Origin: Flavobacterium psychrophilum | Lineage (GTDB): Bacteria; Bacteroidota; Bacteroidia; Flavobacteriales; Flavobacteriaceae | Reading direction: 5' to 3' | Length of the DNA: 14,019 nt | Assembly (NCBI GenBank): GCA_945905915.1 | Contig: CAMDQL010000044.1 | Span: 1-14,019 of the forward strand | Shown: in pieces, positions 7,155 through 12,887 of the stretch | How the letters are laid out: each line of letters opens with the position of its first letter | Position numbering within the stretch: position 1 is the first letter of the stretch | Notes under the pieces: generated by a model | Told to the model about the DNA's origin: nothing | The model's database searches: none | What the model saw: the letters and a program-made list of their open reading frames with translations, nothing else | Program-made: the position numbers and the translations under genes

Positions 7155-8063
7155 TTATAGATAAGAAGTAGTTAGTTCTTCAATACTATTATAAACATGA
7201 ATATTTTTGTATTTATTTTTATCTTTAATTTGGGTTGTCATTCTGCCTAATATCAATATTTCGTTATCAGAATTTTTTATTAATTTTTCATGCATTTCAT
7301 CAATATAATCTTCTAAAATTTCTTGATTTGGTTCAACGGTAAAATAACTCACAAAGGTTATTTTTTCGAAGGCTCTTTTTAAATCTAATAAACTGTCTAT
7401 TGGAATACTTTCTCCTAAATATATTGTTTGATAACCATTTAATAAAATTTCATAATTTAAGTACATAATGCTTAACTCATGAACTTCATTTGATGGTAAA
7501 AATAATACAAAAACCTTATCTTCATTTGTTGGTGTTAAGGTTTGAACTTTTTCGGTATTAATTAGCAGTTTTTGTTTGATGAGAAAAGTTATAAAATGTT
7601 CGTGAGCCGGACTTATCGTATCTGTTTGCCATAAAAAGCCTAATTCATGCATTAAAGGAATGAAGACCGAATAAAAAACTTCTTTGAATGTTTTTTCGCT
7701 CAATAGTTTATTATAAGTATTAAAAAACAAAGCTTGATCAAAGTTCATCATAGCTACTTTAAAAGTGCTTATAGCATGATTTTTAGCGCTTTTTTCAGAA
7801 ATAATGTCATTTGCTAGTTTGTTGAATTCTTCATGGGATAGGGAAGATATTTTTGATATTTTATATCCATAATTATGAAGTAATACGATACTTAAAAGTT
7901 TTTGTAAACTTTTAATATCATAAAAACGAATATTAGTTTCAGAACGCATTGGTTCTAAAACATTATATCTTTTTTCCCAAATTCGTATGGTATGTGCTTT
8001 AATGCCCGATAGATTTTCTAAATCTTTTATACTAAATACATTCTTTACATTAGTCATGACCAT
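7155..8063 (-). CDS. MerR-family regulator with B12-binding domain (CarH/LitR-like)
   Basis: This 302-residue protein probably represses carotenoid genes in the dark and releases them in light, as CarH/LitR photoreceptors do through adenosylcobalamin. A MerR winged helix-turn-helix occupies about 10-78 (FSIKDLENLSGIKAHTIRIW at 10-29). A helical light-sensor domain follows at about 95-170, with Trp145 and Glu155-His156 in the family spacing W-x9-EH. A Rossmann-like cobalamin-binding domain covers about 183-300, with Glu193-x-His195, the lower cobalt ligand; the usual motif E-x-H-x-x-G ends in Ser198 instead of Gly. The gene is first in the crt cluster. ATG at 8061-8063 gives MVMTNVK; a start at 8057 (MTNVK) is also possible because the predicted promoter is very close. 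Binding of B12 is inferred, since some CarA-type relatives work without it. Confidence 0.87.
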   Translation of the reverse strand: MVMTNVKNVFSIKDLENLSGIKAHTIRIWEKRYNVLEPMRSETNIRFYDIKSLQKLLSIVLLHNYGYKISKISSLSHEEFNKLANDIISEKSAKNHAISTFKVAMMNFDQALFFNTYNKLLSEKTFKEVFYSVFIPLMHELGFLWQTDTISPAHEHFITFLIKQKLLINTEKVQTLTPTNEDKVFVLFLPSNEVHELSIMYLNYEILLNGYQTIYLGESIPIDSLLDLKRAFEKITFVSYFTVEPNQEILEDYIDEMHEKLIKNSDNEILILGRMTTQIKDKNKYKNIHVYNSIEELTTSYL

Positions 8064-8067
8064 TTAT

Positions 8068-8084
8068 TTTGTTTAACAAATATA
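8068..8084 (-). promoter_or_regulatory. carH-like promoter -7 box with palindromic candidate operator
   Basis: On the minus strand TATATTTG (8077-8084) is a perfect TAnnTTTG box, 13 bases before the upstream ATG, so the leader would be very short. The box overlaps TTTGTTAAACAAA (8068-8080), a perfect palindrome of two 6-base arms around one central base. No TTG is found at a suitable -33 position. The near-copy at the crtI promoter suggests autoregulation by the encoded regulator. Confidence 0.6.
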
Positions 8085-8162
8085 GTAAAAAAATAAACAA
8101 ATAAAAGTTATTATATAAAAATCAATAAATAAAGTACGTTAGCATTAAAAAAGTTAGCAAAG

Positions 8163-8245
8163 TGACCATGGAGGGATTTGAACCCTCACGCCCTTTCGAG
8201 CACCACCCCCTCAAGATGGCGAGTCTACCGTTTCTCCACATGGCC
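8163..8245 (-). tRNA. tRNA-Leu (anticodon GAG)
   Basis: The minus strand folds into a class II cloverleaf of 83 nt. Acceptor GGCCATG pairs with CATGGTC (one G-U). The D stem is GAG/CTC with the AAACGGTAGA loop. The anticodon stem is CCATC/GGTGG with loop TTGAGGG giving anticodon GAG. A long variable arm follows (TGCTCGAAAGGGCGT), then the T arm GAGGG-TTCAAAT-CCCTC and discriminator A. The 3' CCA is not encoded. It reads CUC/CUU leucine codons. Confidence 0.96.
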
Positions 8246-8248
8246 TAA

Positions 8249-8285
8249 AAAAGTAAAGACGTTGCATTGCAACGTCTTTACTTTT
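8249..8285 (-). terminator. 17-bp hairpin between tRNA-Lys and tRNA-Leu (terminator-like or palindromic repeat)
   Basis: AAAAGTAAAGACGTTGC (8249-8265) pairs perfectly with GCAACGTCTTTACTTTT (8269-8285) around a 3-nt loop. On the minus strand the stem ends in a run of six T, as in an intrinsic terminator, one base after the 3' end of a tRNA-Lys gene. Its core, GTAAAGACGTTGC with its complement, also looks like short palindromic repeats that I recall as frequent in Bacteroidota intergenic regions, so it may be a dispersed element that serves as terminator here. Confidence 0.65.
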
Positions 8286-8286
8286 G

Positions 8287-8359
8287 TGACCTGGCTGGGA
8301 TTCGAACCCAGGACCCCATCATTAAAAGTGATGTGCTCTACCAGCTGAGCTACCAAGTC
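8287..8359 (-). tRNA. tRNA-Lys (anticodon TTT), copy 1
   Basis: The minus strand gives a 73-nt cloverleaf: acceptor GACTTGG/CCAGGTC, D arm GCTC-AGCTGGTA-GAGC, anticodon stem CATCA/TGATG with loop CTTTTAA (anticodon TTT), T arm CTGGG-TTCGAAT-CCCAG and discriminator A. CCA is not encoded. It is identical to the second copy upstream in the transcript and reads both AAA and AAG. Confidence 0.97.
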
Positions 8360-8387
8360 GGTGCTTCAAGAAATGTGTGTTAAGTAG

Positions 8388-8460
8388 TGACCTGGCTGGG
8401 ATTCGAACCCAGGACCCCATCATTAAAAGTGATGTGCTCTACCAGCTGAGCTACCAAGTC
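8388..8460 (-). tRNA. tRNA-Lys (anticodon TTT), copy 2
   Basis: Same 73-nt sequence and structure as the copy at 8287-8359, separated from it by 28 bases. It is the promoter-proximal gene of the cluster. Nine-base complementary segments flank it (8365-8373 and 8466-8474), which could close a stem around the pre-tRNA and help processing. Confidence 0.97.
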
Positions 8461-8482
8461 ATTATTTTCTTGAACGCGGGTG

Positions 8483-8512
8483 CAAATATAGTAACATAAA
8501 TTCTTTTTTCAA
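8483..8512 (-). promoter_or_regulatory. Promoter of the tRNA cluster
   Basis: On the minus strand TTG (8510-8512), a 19-base spacer and TATATTTG (8483-8490) match the Bacteroidota housekeeping promoter in both sequence and spacing. The following CACCCGCG gives a GC-rich start region, as expected of growth-rate-controlled stable-RNA promoters. The predicted transcript starts about 16 bases before the first tRNA-Lys. Confidence 0.8.
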
Positions 8513-8525
8513 TAGGTTTTTATTA

Positions 8526-8533
8526 TAAATTTG
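8526..8533 (+). promoter_or_regulatory. Candidate -7 box for aroK
   Basis: TAAATTTG fits TAnnTTTG and lies 52 bases before the aroK start, in the region divergent from the tRNA promoter. No TTG at the right distance is seen, so it is a weak call. Confidence 0.4.
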
Positions 8534-8585
8534 TCTTTTTTCCAAATTAATTTTTTAACTCCTTAATTTATAGGGTATTATTTAT

Positions 8586-9104
8586 ATGATGAAAGTAATT
8601 TTAGTAGGATATATGGGCAGTGGAAAGTCATCGGTAGGAAAACTACTCGCTTCAAAATTAAGAGTTTCATTTTATGATTTAGATGTAATTATTGAAGAAA
8701 ACGAACGGCAATCGGTGCCTGAATTGTTTAAAAATAAAGGTGAGATTTATTTTAGAAAAATAGAAAATAACGTTTTTAAATTGGTTTTACAAAAAACAGA
8801 ATCTTTTGTTTTGAGTTTAGGTGGTGGAACACCTTGTTATCATAATAATCATGAAATGTTATTGCAAGACGATGTGGTTTCTTTTTATTTAAAAGGAAAA
8901 GCAATAACGCTTGCCAATAGGTTACAAGACGAGAAGGTGAAGCGACCTTTACTTTCCGCTACAAACGAAAATGATTTGGTTGATTTCATTAACAAACATT
9001 TGTTTGATCGTTCTTTTTATTATCATCAAGTAAATCATGTAATTGAAATTGATGAAAAGTCAGTTGAACAATTAGTTGATGAAATAGATTTAAAATTAAG
9101 ATAA
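8586..9104 (+). CDS. aroK: Shikimate kinase
   Basis: Shikimate kinase phosphorylates the 3-hydroxyl of shikimate with ATP, the fifth step of chorismate synthesis in the cytosol. The 172-residue protein has the P-loop GYMGSGKSS (8-16), the shikimate-binding Asp in YDLD (30-33), Arg57 in YFRKIE, the GGGTP motif (79-83) and the lid arginine in RPLL (120-123). Length is normal. Two ATGs stand in a row (8586 and 8589); either gives the same protein apart from one Met. The gene is monocistronic, and its last 9 bases overlap the 3' end of the convergent phosphoribosyltransferase gene. Confidence 0.95.
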   Translation: MMKVILVGYMGSGKSSVGKLLASKLRVSFYDLDVIIEENERQSVPELFKNKGEIYFRKIENNVFKLVLQKTESFVLSLGGGTPCYHNNHEMLLQDDVVSFYLKGKAITLANRLQDEKVKRPLLSATNENDLVDFINKHLFDRSFYYHQVNHVIEIDEKSVEQLVDEIDLKLR

Positions 9105-9590
9105 ATAAGCATAAGATTCATTCTCGTCAAAAACAACATGTATGTGCTCTTGCAATGAAGTTGAAAGCGATATACCTTTAAAATCTGCTTTAACAGGATA
9201 TTTTTTGTGGTTTCGATCAACTAATACAGCAGTTTTGAATTTACTTAATTTAACATCTAAGAAATGTTTTACCCCATAAATTAAAGTAGTTCCAGAATTT
9301 AATACATCATCAATTAAGACCAAACCTTTGTTTTCATAGTCTTCAATTGGAAGTGAAGTAAAAATAATCTCTTGCGGATTTTGTTTGTTAATTTTAACTT
9401 CGCAAAGGGTCACCTTAAGATCTGAAATTTGAGCTAATTCTTGAGCAATCTTTTGTGCAAAAATATAGCCATTTGAAGCAATTCCTGCTAAAATTACTTC
9501 GTTTTCAGAGCTAAACGTTTCGTAAATTTGATAAGCTATTCTCTTTGTTTTGTGACTTATTTCAGCATTTGTTAAAATAATATTTTTCAT
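9096..9590 (-). CDS. PyrR-like phosphoribosyltransferase
   Basis: This 164-residue protein is a type I phosphoribosyltransferase. The PRPP-binding motif VLIDDVLNSGTTL spans 91-103. The C-terminal stretch AVLVDRNHKKYPVKADFKG (121-139) closely follows the pattern of PyrR (LVDRGHRELPIRADF), the uracil phosphoribosyltransferase and pyrimidine attenuator of other bacteria. It is a little shorter than typical PyrR (about 180 residues). It is the last of three co-directional genes, 8 bases after the methyltransferase. Salvage of a nucleobase is the likely activity; RNA-binding attenuation is uncertain because no pyrimidine gene is near. Its 3' end overlaps that of aroK by 9 bases with no terminator between. 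Confidence 0.85.
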   Translation of the reverse strand: MKNIILTNAEISHKTKRIAYQIYETFSSENEVILAGIASNGYIFAQKIAQELAQISDLKVTLCEVKINKQNPQEIIFTSLPIEDYENKGLVLIDDVLNSGTTLIYGVKHFLDVKLSKFKTAVLVDRNHKKYPVKADFKGISLSTSLQEHIHVVFDENESYAYLS

Positions 9591-9598
9591 GGAAAGTG

Positions 9599-10165
9599 TT
9601 ATTTTTTTTCAAAGATAAAAAAGAGTTCTTTATTTTGTCTTGGTTTTATTGAATTATGTGCTCTTTCGATAGTTTTTATCCTAAATTTTTCTGAAAACAA
9701 AGAGAGATATTCCGCTTTTGAACCTCCATAAGGCGGTCCTTCTTCAGTGAGTTGAAAGTCAAATAATAAACCTGCTATTTTTCCTTTCGTATTCAGTATT
9801 TCATTCATTTTAGTTGCATAATCAGTTCTCATTTCGGTTGGAATAGCACAAAAAAATGTTTGTTCTAACACCAAATCAAATTTTTCATTCAGAGTGAAAA
9901 AATCTTGATGCAATAGTTTTGAAGACATTTCAGGATTTCTATTAGCAATATTATTTAAGGGTGAAATGGCAATATCAACTACAAAAACATTCGTAAATCC
10001 TTTATTGATTAAGTAATCAAATTCATATCCATTTCCTGCGCCAGGAATTAAAATACGGCATTTTTTATCAGTTAATTGGTCAATATATTCCTTTAGTGGT
10101 GTTGAGATTGTTCTAATGTCCCAACCTGTGTCTTGTTTTTGGTAACGTTCTTCCCAATAATTCAT
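9599..10165 (-). CDS. SAM-dependent methyltransferase, thiopurine methyltransferase (TPMT) family
   Basis: This 188-residue protein has a class I methyltransferase fold. It begins with MNYWEERYQKQDTGWD, the YWxxRW-like opening with conserved GWD seen in TPMT relatives. SAM motif I is ILIPGAGNGYEFDYL (38-52) and the acidic end of strand 2 is VVDIA (62-66). The segment LVLEQTFFCAIP (98-109) is characteristic of the TPMT family. The natural substrate is unknown; bacterial relatives methylate thiols, selenium or tellurium compounds, or small halide-type acceptors. It lies 5 bases after the S4-domain gene and 8 bases before the phosphoribosyltransferase gene, so all three form one operon. Confidence 0.88.
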   Translation of the reverse strand: MNYWEERYQKQDTGWDIRTISTPLKEYIDQLTDKKCRILIPGAGNGYEFDYLINKGFTNVFVVDIAISPLNNIANRNPEMSSKLLHQDFFTLNEKFDLVLEQTFFCAIPTEMRTDYATKMNEILNTKGKIAGLLFDFQLTEEGPPYGGSKAEYLSLFSEKFRIKTIERAHNSIKPRQNKELFFIFEKK

Positions 10166-10170
10166 ATTTC

Positions 10171-10557
10171 TTATTCATTTTCATTATCAAAATCATCTCC
10201 AATAAAATCATCAATATCCCTGCGCTCTTTTTTTGTAGGTCTACCTGTTCCATTTGCTCTGTAATGTTCTTTGGAAAGTTTCATCAGTGTAATGTGTTCA
10301 AATGCTTCAGCCGGTGTTTCATCTTTTCGGTATAAATCAACTAATTTTGCTCCTAAACGATTCAAAGGAACATCAAGCACTACTAATTTATAGTTAATTT
10401 GGTCTTTTCTGAGTGTAATTTTATCCGTTGGAAACACTTCTCTAGATGGTTTAGCTACTTGTCCATTAACCGTAATATGTCCTTTTTTTGCCGCTTCTGT
10501 TGCAATACTTCGTGTTTTGTAATAGCGTATGCACCACAAATATTTGTCAATTCTCAT
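10171..10557 (-). CDS. hslR: S4-domain RNA-binding protein, Hsp15-like
   Basis: The 128-residue protein opens with the S4 RNA-binding fold: MRIDKYLWCIRYYKTRSIAT (1-20) through HITVNGQVAKPSREV (27-41). A basic tail follows with GTGRPTKKERRDID (103-116) and an acidic C-terminus. Length and layout match Hsp15 (E. coli, 133 residues), which binds stalled 50S subunits that carry a nascent-chain tRNA and helps recycle them. The start places the conserved RxDKxLW motif at the very N-terminus, as in the family. It leads a three-gene minus-strand operon and is divergent from the FKBP-type lipoprotein gene. The ribosome-rescue role is transferred from the family. Confidence 0.9.
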   Translation of the reverse strand: MRIDKYLWCIRYYKTRSIATEAAKKGHITVNGQVAKPSREVFPTDKITLRKDQINYKLVVLDVPLNRLGAKLVDLYRKDETPAEAFEHITLMKLSKEHYRANGTGRPTKKERRDIDDFIGDDFDNENE

Positions 10558-10587
10558 AAATTTCTAAAATCCGTGTTAATATTTCTA

Positions 10588-10595
10588 CAAAAATA
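10588..10595 (-). promoter_or_regulatory. Candidate -7 box for the hslR operon
   Basis: TATTTTTG on the minus strand fits TAnnTTTG and lies 30 bases before the hslR start. No clear TTG partner is visible at -33, so confidence is low. Confidence 0.35.
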
Positions 10596-10634
10596 AATGA
10601 AAATTGTATCTTGCGCCCTATAAATTTTAGAATA

Positions 10635-11618
10635 ATGAAAAGCCTTTTTAAAATAGTTTTAAGTGTTGTTGTTATATCAAGTATATTTTCATGTCAGCAA
10701 AATGACTCTGCAACCATTACTCCTCCAAGACCCTATGATGAAGTTTATCTTGAAGATTTAGCTAAAATCGAAGATTTTTTAGCAACACATTATGTAACGG
10801 TTGATGCCGATTACAATACGACTTTTACACAAATTCCAACTGGAGGAACACAAACTCCAATTTCTCAAATGTCTAATTTAGAGCATATTGAAAGAGATAT
10901 TCACGAAATAACGTATAAAATTTATTATTTAAAATTGCGTGAAGGGTCGGGTGAGATCACAACACCAGTAGATTCTACTTTTGTTTCATACAAAGGGAGT
11001 ACTTTTACAAAAACCACAACTAACAATGTTGTTACCTATTCACAAAATGTTTTTGATCAATCTCAGACACCAATTTGGTTTTCTTTAGAAGATGTAATTC
11101 GAGGTTGGGGTGAAGTCATACCAAAGTTTAAAACGGGTTCACATCTAGCTAATCCAGACGGAACCGTTTCCTTTCAAAATTATGGTGCGGGAGTTATGTT
11201 TTTGCCATCAGGATTGGGATATTTTAATTCGGCTACATCAAGTATTGCATCTTATACCCCTTTAATTTTTAATTTTAAATTATATTTACAAAAATCTCGC
11301 GATCATGATCTTGATCAAATCCTCTCTAGAATCGAGTATGGTCCAGATTTTAATGAAGATGCTTTAGATACAGACGGCGATAAAATACCAGATTATAGAG
11401 ATGTAGACGATGATGCAGATGGTGTTTTGACTAAAGTTGAAATTGCCTTTACCTATATGGATTCTGGTATACAAAAAACAAAATATTATCCTTATAATGG
11501 TGCTGCAGTAGATAATCCTGCGACACCTTATGATGAACGAAAAGGAATTCCAAGTTGCTCGAATGATTTTACTCTTCCTACAAGATTAAGAAAGCACTTG
11601 GATGCTACTTGTCATTAA
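10635..11618 (+). CDS. FKBP-type peptidyl-prolyl isomerase-like lipoprotein with acidic calcium-binding-like motif
   Basis: This 327-residue lipoprotein has a signal ending in SSIFSC with Cys20 as the lipid anchor. An FKBP-like domain spans about 113-218: VSYKG (117-121), then VIRGWGEVIPKFKTGSH (154-170), MFLPSGLGY (188-196) and TPLIFNFKLY (208-217), which follow the family pattern GWxEalxxMkxGskxxxyIPsxlgYG...plxFxxxL. After it comes a dense Asp motif, DTDGDKIPDYRDVDDDADGV (245-264), like the calcium-binding repeats of thrombospondin type 3 or EF-hand-like linkers, then a C-terminal region with two cysteines (Cys308, Cys326). It may help fold proteins in the periplasm or outer membrane. I chose the ATG at 10635; an upstream TTG would add eight polar residues before the lipoprotein signal. 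Confidence 0.82.
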   Translation: MKSLFKIVLSVVVISSIFSCQQNDSATITPPRPYDEVYLEDLAKIEDFLATHYVTVDADYNTTFTQIPTGGTQTPISQMSNLEHIERDIHEITYKIYYLKLREGSGEITTPVDSTFVSYKGSTFTKTTTNNVVTYSQNVFDQSQTPIWFSLEDVIRGWGEVIPKFKTGSHLANPDGTVSFQNYGAGVMFLPSGLGYFNSATSSIASYTPLIFNFKLYLQKSRDHDLDQILSRIEYGPDFNEDALDTDGDKIPDYRDVDDDADGVLTKVEIAFTYMDSGIQKTKYYPYNGAAVDNPATPYDERKGIPSCSNDFTLPTRLRKHLDATCH

Positions 11619-11629
11619 AATATTCCTAA

Positions 11630-11659
11630 AAAAATCCCAATCGTTAGATTGGGATTTTT
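11630..11659. terminator. Bidirectional terminator
   Basis: AAAAATCCCAATC (11630-11642) and GATTGGGATTTTT (11647-11659) form a perfect 13-bp stem around GTTA. A-runs on one side and T-runs on the other suit termination of the FKBP-type gene on + and of the peptidase gene on minus. Confidence 0.9.
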
Positions 11660-11682
11660 CTTCTATTAGTTATTGAGCTTAA

Positions 11683-12777
11683 TTACGATTTAAAATATGA
11701 AAAATCGTGATTGTTTTCTAATTGTAATAACGTTTCATAAATCAACTGAATTACGTGCTCTACATCTTGTCTGTGCACCATTTCAACCGTAGTATGCATA
11801 TATCGTAATGGTAGCGAAATCAATGCTGAAGCCACACCGCCATTGCTATAAGCAAACGCATCAGTGTCGGTTCCAGTAACGCGAGAAGTAGCGTGACGTT
11901 GAAACGGAATTTTATTTGCTTCTGCAGTATCTACAATAAGTTCTCTTAAAATATTCTGTGTAGCAGGCGCATAAGCAATCACAGGGCCATTACCCATTTT
12001 TAAATCACCTTCAATTTTTTTATCAATCATTGGTGTGGTTGTGTCGTGGCAAACATCGGTAACAATGGCAACATTGGGTTTAATACGCTGCGTAATCATT
12101 TCGGCGCCTCGCAAACCAATTTCTTCTTGCACCGAATTCACAATATACAATCCAAAAGGTAATTTTTTATTATTTTCTTTTAATAAACGAGCTACTTCGG
12201 CAATCATAAAGCCACCCATTCTGTTATCAATAGCTCTACAAACAAATTTATCATTGTTTAATATTTCAAATTCATCAGGATAGGTAATAACACAGCCCAC
12301 ATGAACACCTAAAGCTTCCACTTCGGCTTTTGTCATACAGCCACAATCAATAAAAATGGTTTCAATTTTAGCCACTTCTTCTTTGCCGCTTCTTCCTCGC
12401 GTATGAATCGCTGGCCAACCAAATACTCCTCTTACAATTCCTTTTTTGGTGTGAATATTTACGCGTTTAGACGGAGCAATTTGATGGTCCGATCCACCGT
12501 TTCTAATTACATAAATTAATCCATCATCAGTAATATAATTTACATACCACGAAATTTCATCAGCATGACCTTCAATCACTACTTTAAAAGGGGCATCCGG
12601 ATTAATAACGCCTACAGCACTTCCGTAGGTGTCGGTAATAAAGGTATCAACATAGGGTTTTAAATAGTTCATCCAAATTTTTTGCCCTTCAGATTCATAT
12701 CCTGTTGGCGAGGCATTGTTTAAATAACGTTCTAAAAAAGCCATTGAAGACTTTTTTAATATCGATTTTGTACTCAT
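11683..12777 (-). CDS. M42-family metallo-aminopeptidase
   Basis: This 364-residue protein is a cytosolic di-metal aminopeptidase of the M42 family (glutamyl aminopeptidase / PepA-like / FrvX group), which usually forms large tetrahedral complexes. Visible metal ligands and catalytic residues are His71 and Asp73 in VVIEGHADEISWYV, Asp184 in RAIDNRMGG (181-189), Glu218 and Glu219 in NSVQEEIGLRG, Asp241 in IVTDVCHD, and the C-terminal histidine in RYMHTTVEM (His328). SPTGYE (23-28) is the usual N-terminal motif. The start at 12777 (MSTKSIL) fits the family; an in-frame upstream ATG would add 19 residues reaching into the divergent promoter region. Older annotations of the family as endoglucanase M or deblocking aminopeptidase refer to the same fold. 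Confidence 0.93.
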   Translation of the reverse strand: MSTKSILKKSSMAFLERYLNNASPTGYESEGQKIWMNYLKPYVDTFITDTYGSAVGVINPDAPFKVVIEGHADEISWYVNYITDDGLIYVIRNGGSDHQIAPSKRVNIHTKKGIVRGVFGWPAIHTRGRSGKEEVAKIETIFIDCGCMTKAEVEALGVHVGCVITYPDEFEILNNDKFVCRAIDNRMGGFMIAEVARLLKENNKKLPFGLYIVNSVQEEIGLRGAEMITQRIKPNVAIVTDVCHDTTTPMIDKKIEGDLKMGNGPVIAYAPATQNILRELIVDTAEANKIPFQRHATSRVTGTDTDAFAYSNGGVASALISLPLRYMHTTVEMVHRQDVEHVIQLIYETLLQLENNHDFSYFKS

Positions 12778-12834
12778 TAGATATAATTTTTTGCTAAAAT
12801 AAGAATAAGTCTTCAGAGTTACATATAATTTCAA

Positions 12835-12842
12835 TAATTTTG
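12835..12842 (+). promoter_or_regulatory. Candidate -7 box for the DUF4294 gene
   Basis: TAATTTTG matches TAnnTTTG and lies 45 bases before the ATG at 12888. No TTG at the expected -33 distance is obvious. It is located between two divergent genes. Confidence 0.4.
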
Positions 12843-12887
12843 GTTCACTTTTTGATAATTAATATAGGTATCAAAACTATAATCATT

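Noticed and set aside
8138..8159. Direct repeat GTTAGCA at 8138-8144 and 8153-8159 upstream of the carH-like gene
   Set aside because: Only two 7-base copies in AT-rich DNA with no clear relation to the promoter; may be chance.
9035..9220. 61-codon open frame on the minus strand
   Set aside because: It overlaps the 3' ends of aroK and the phosphoribosyltransferase gene and resembles nothing.
10399..10596. 65-codon open frame on the plus strand
   Set aside because: Antisense to hslR, which is well supported by its S4 domain.
10611..10634. TTG start extending the FKBP-type lipoprotein
   Set aside because: It would add eight residues before a normal lipoprotein signal; ATG at 10635 is preferred.
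12035..12283. 82-codon open frame on the plus strand
   Set aside because: Antisense to the M42 peptidase across its metal-binding motifs; no independent evidence of coding.
12778..12834. ATG adding 19 residues to the M42 peptidase
   Set aside because: The extension lies in the divergent promoter region and is not expected from the family N-terminus.
12840..12887. TTG start adding 16 residues to the DUF4294 protein
   Set aside because: It overlaps the promoter-like box and precedes a complete signal peptide.
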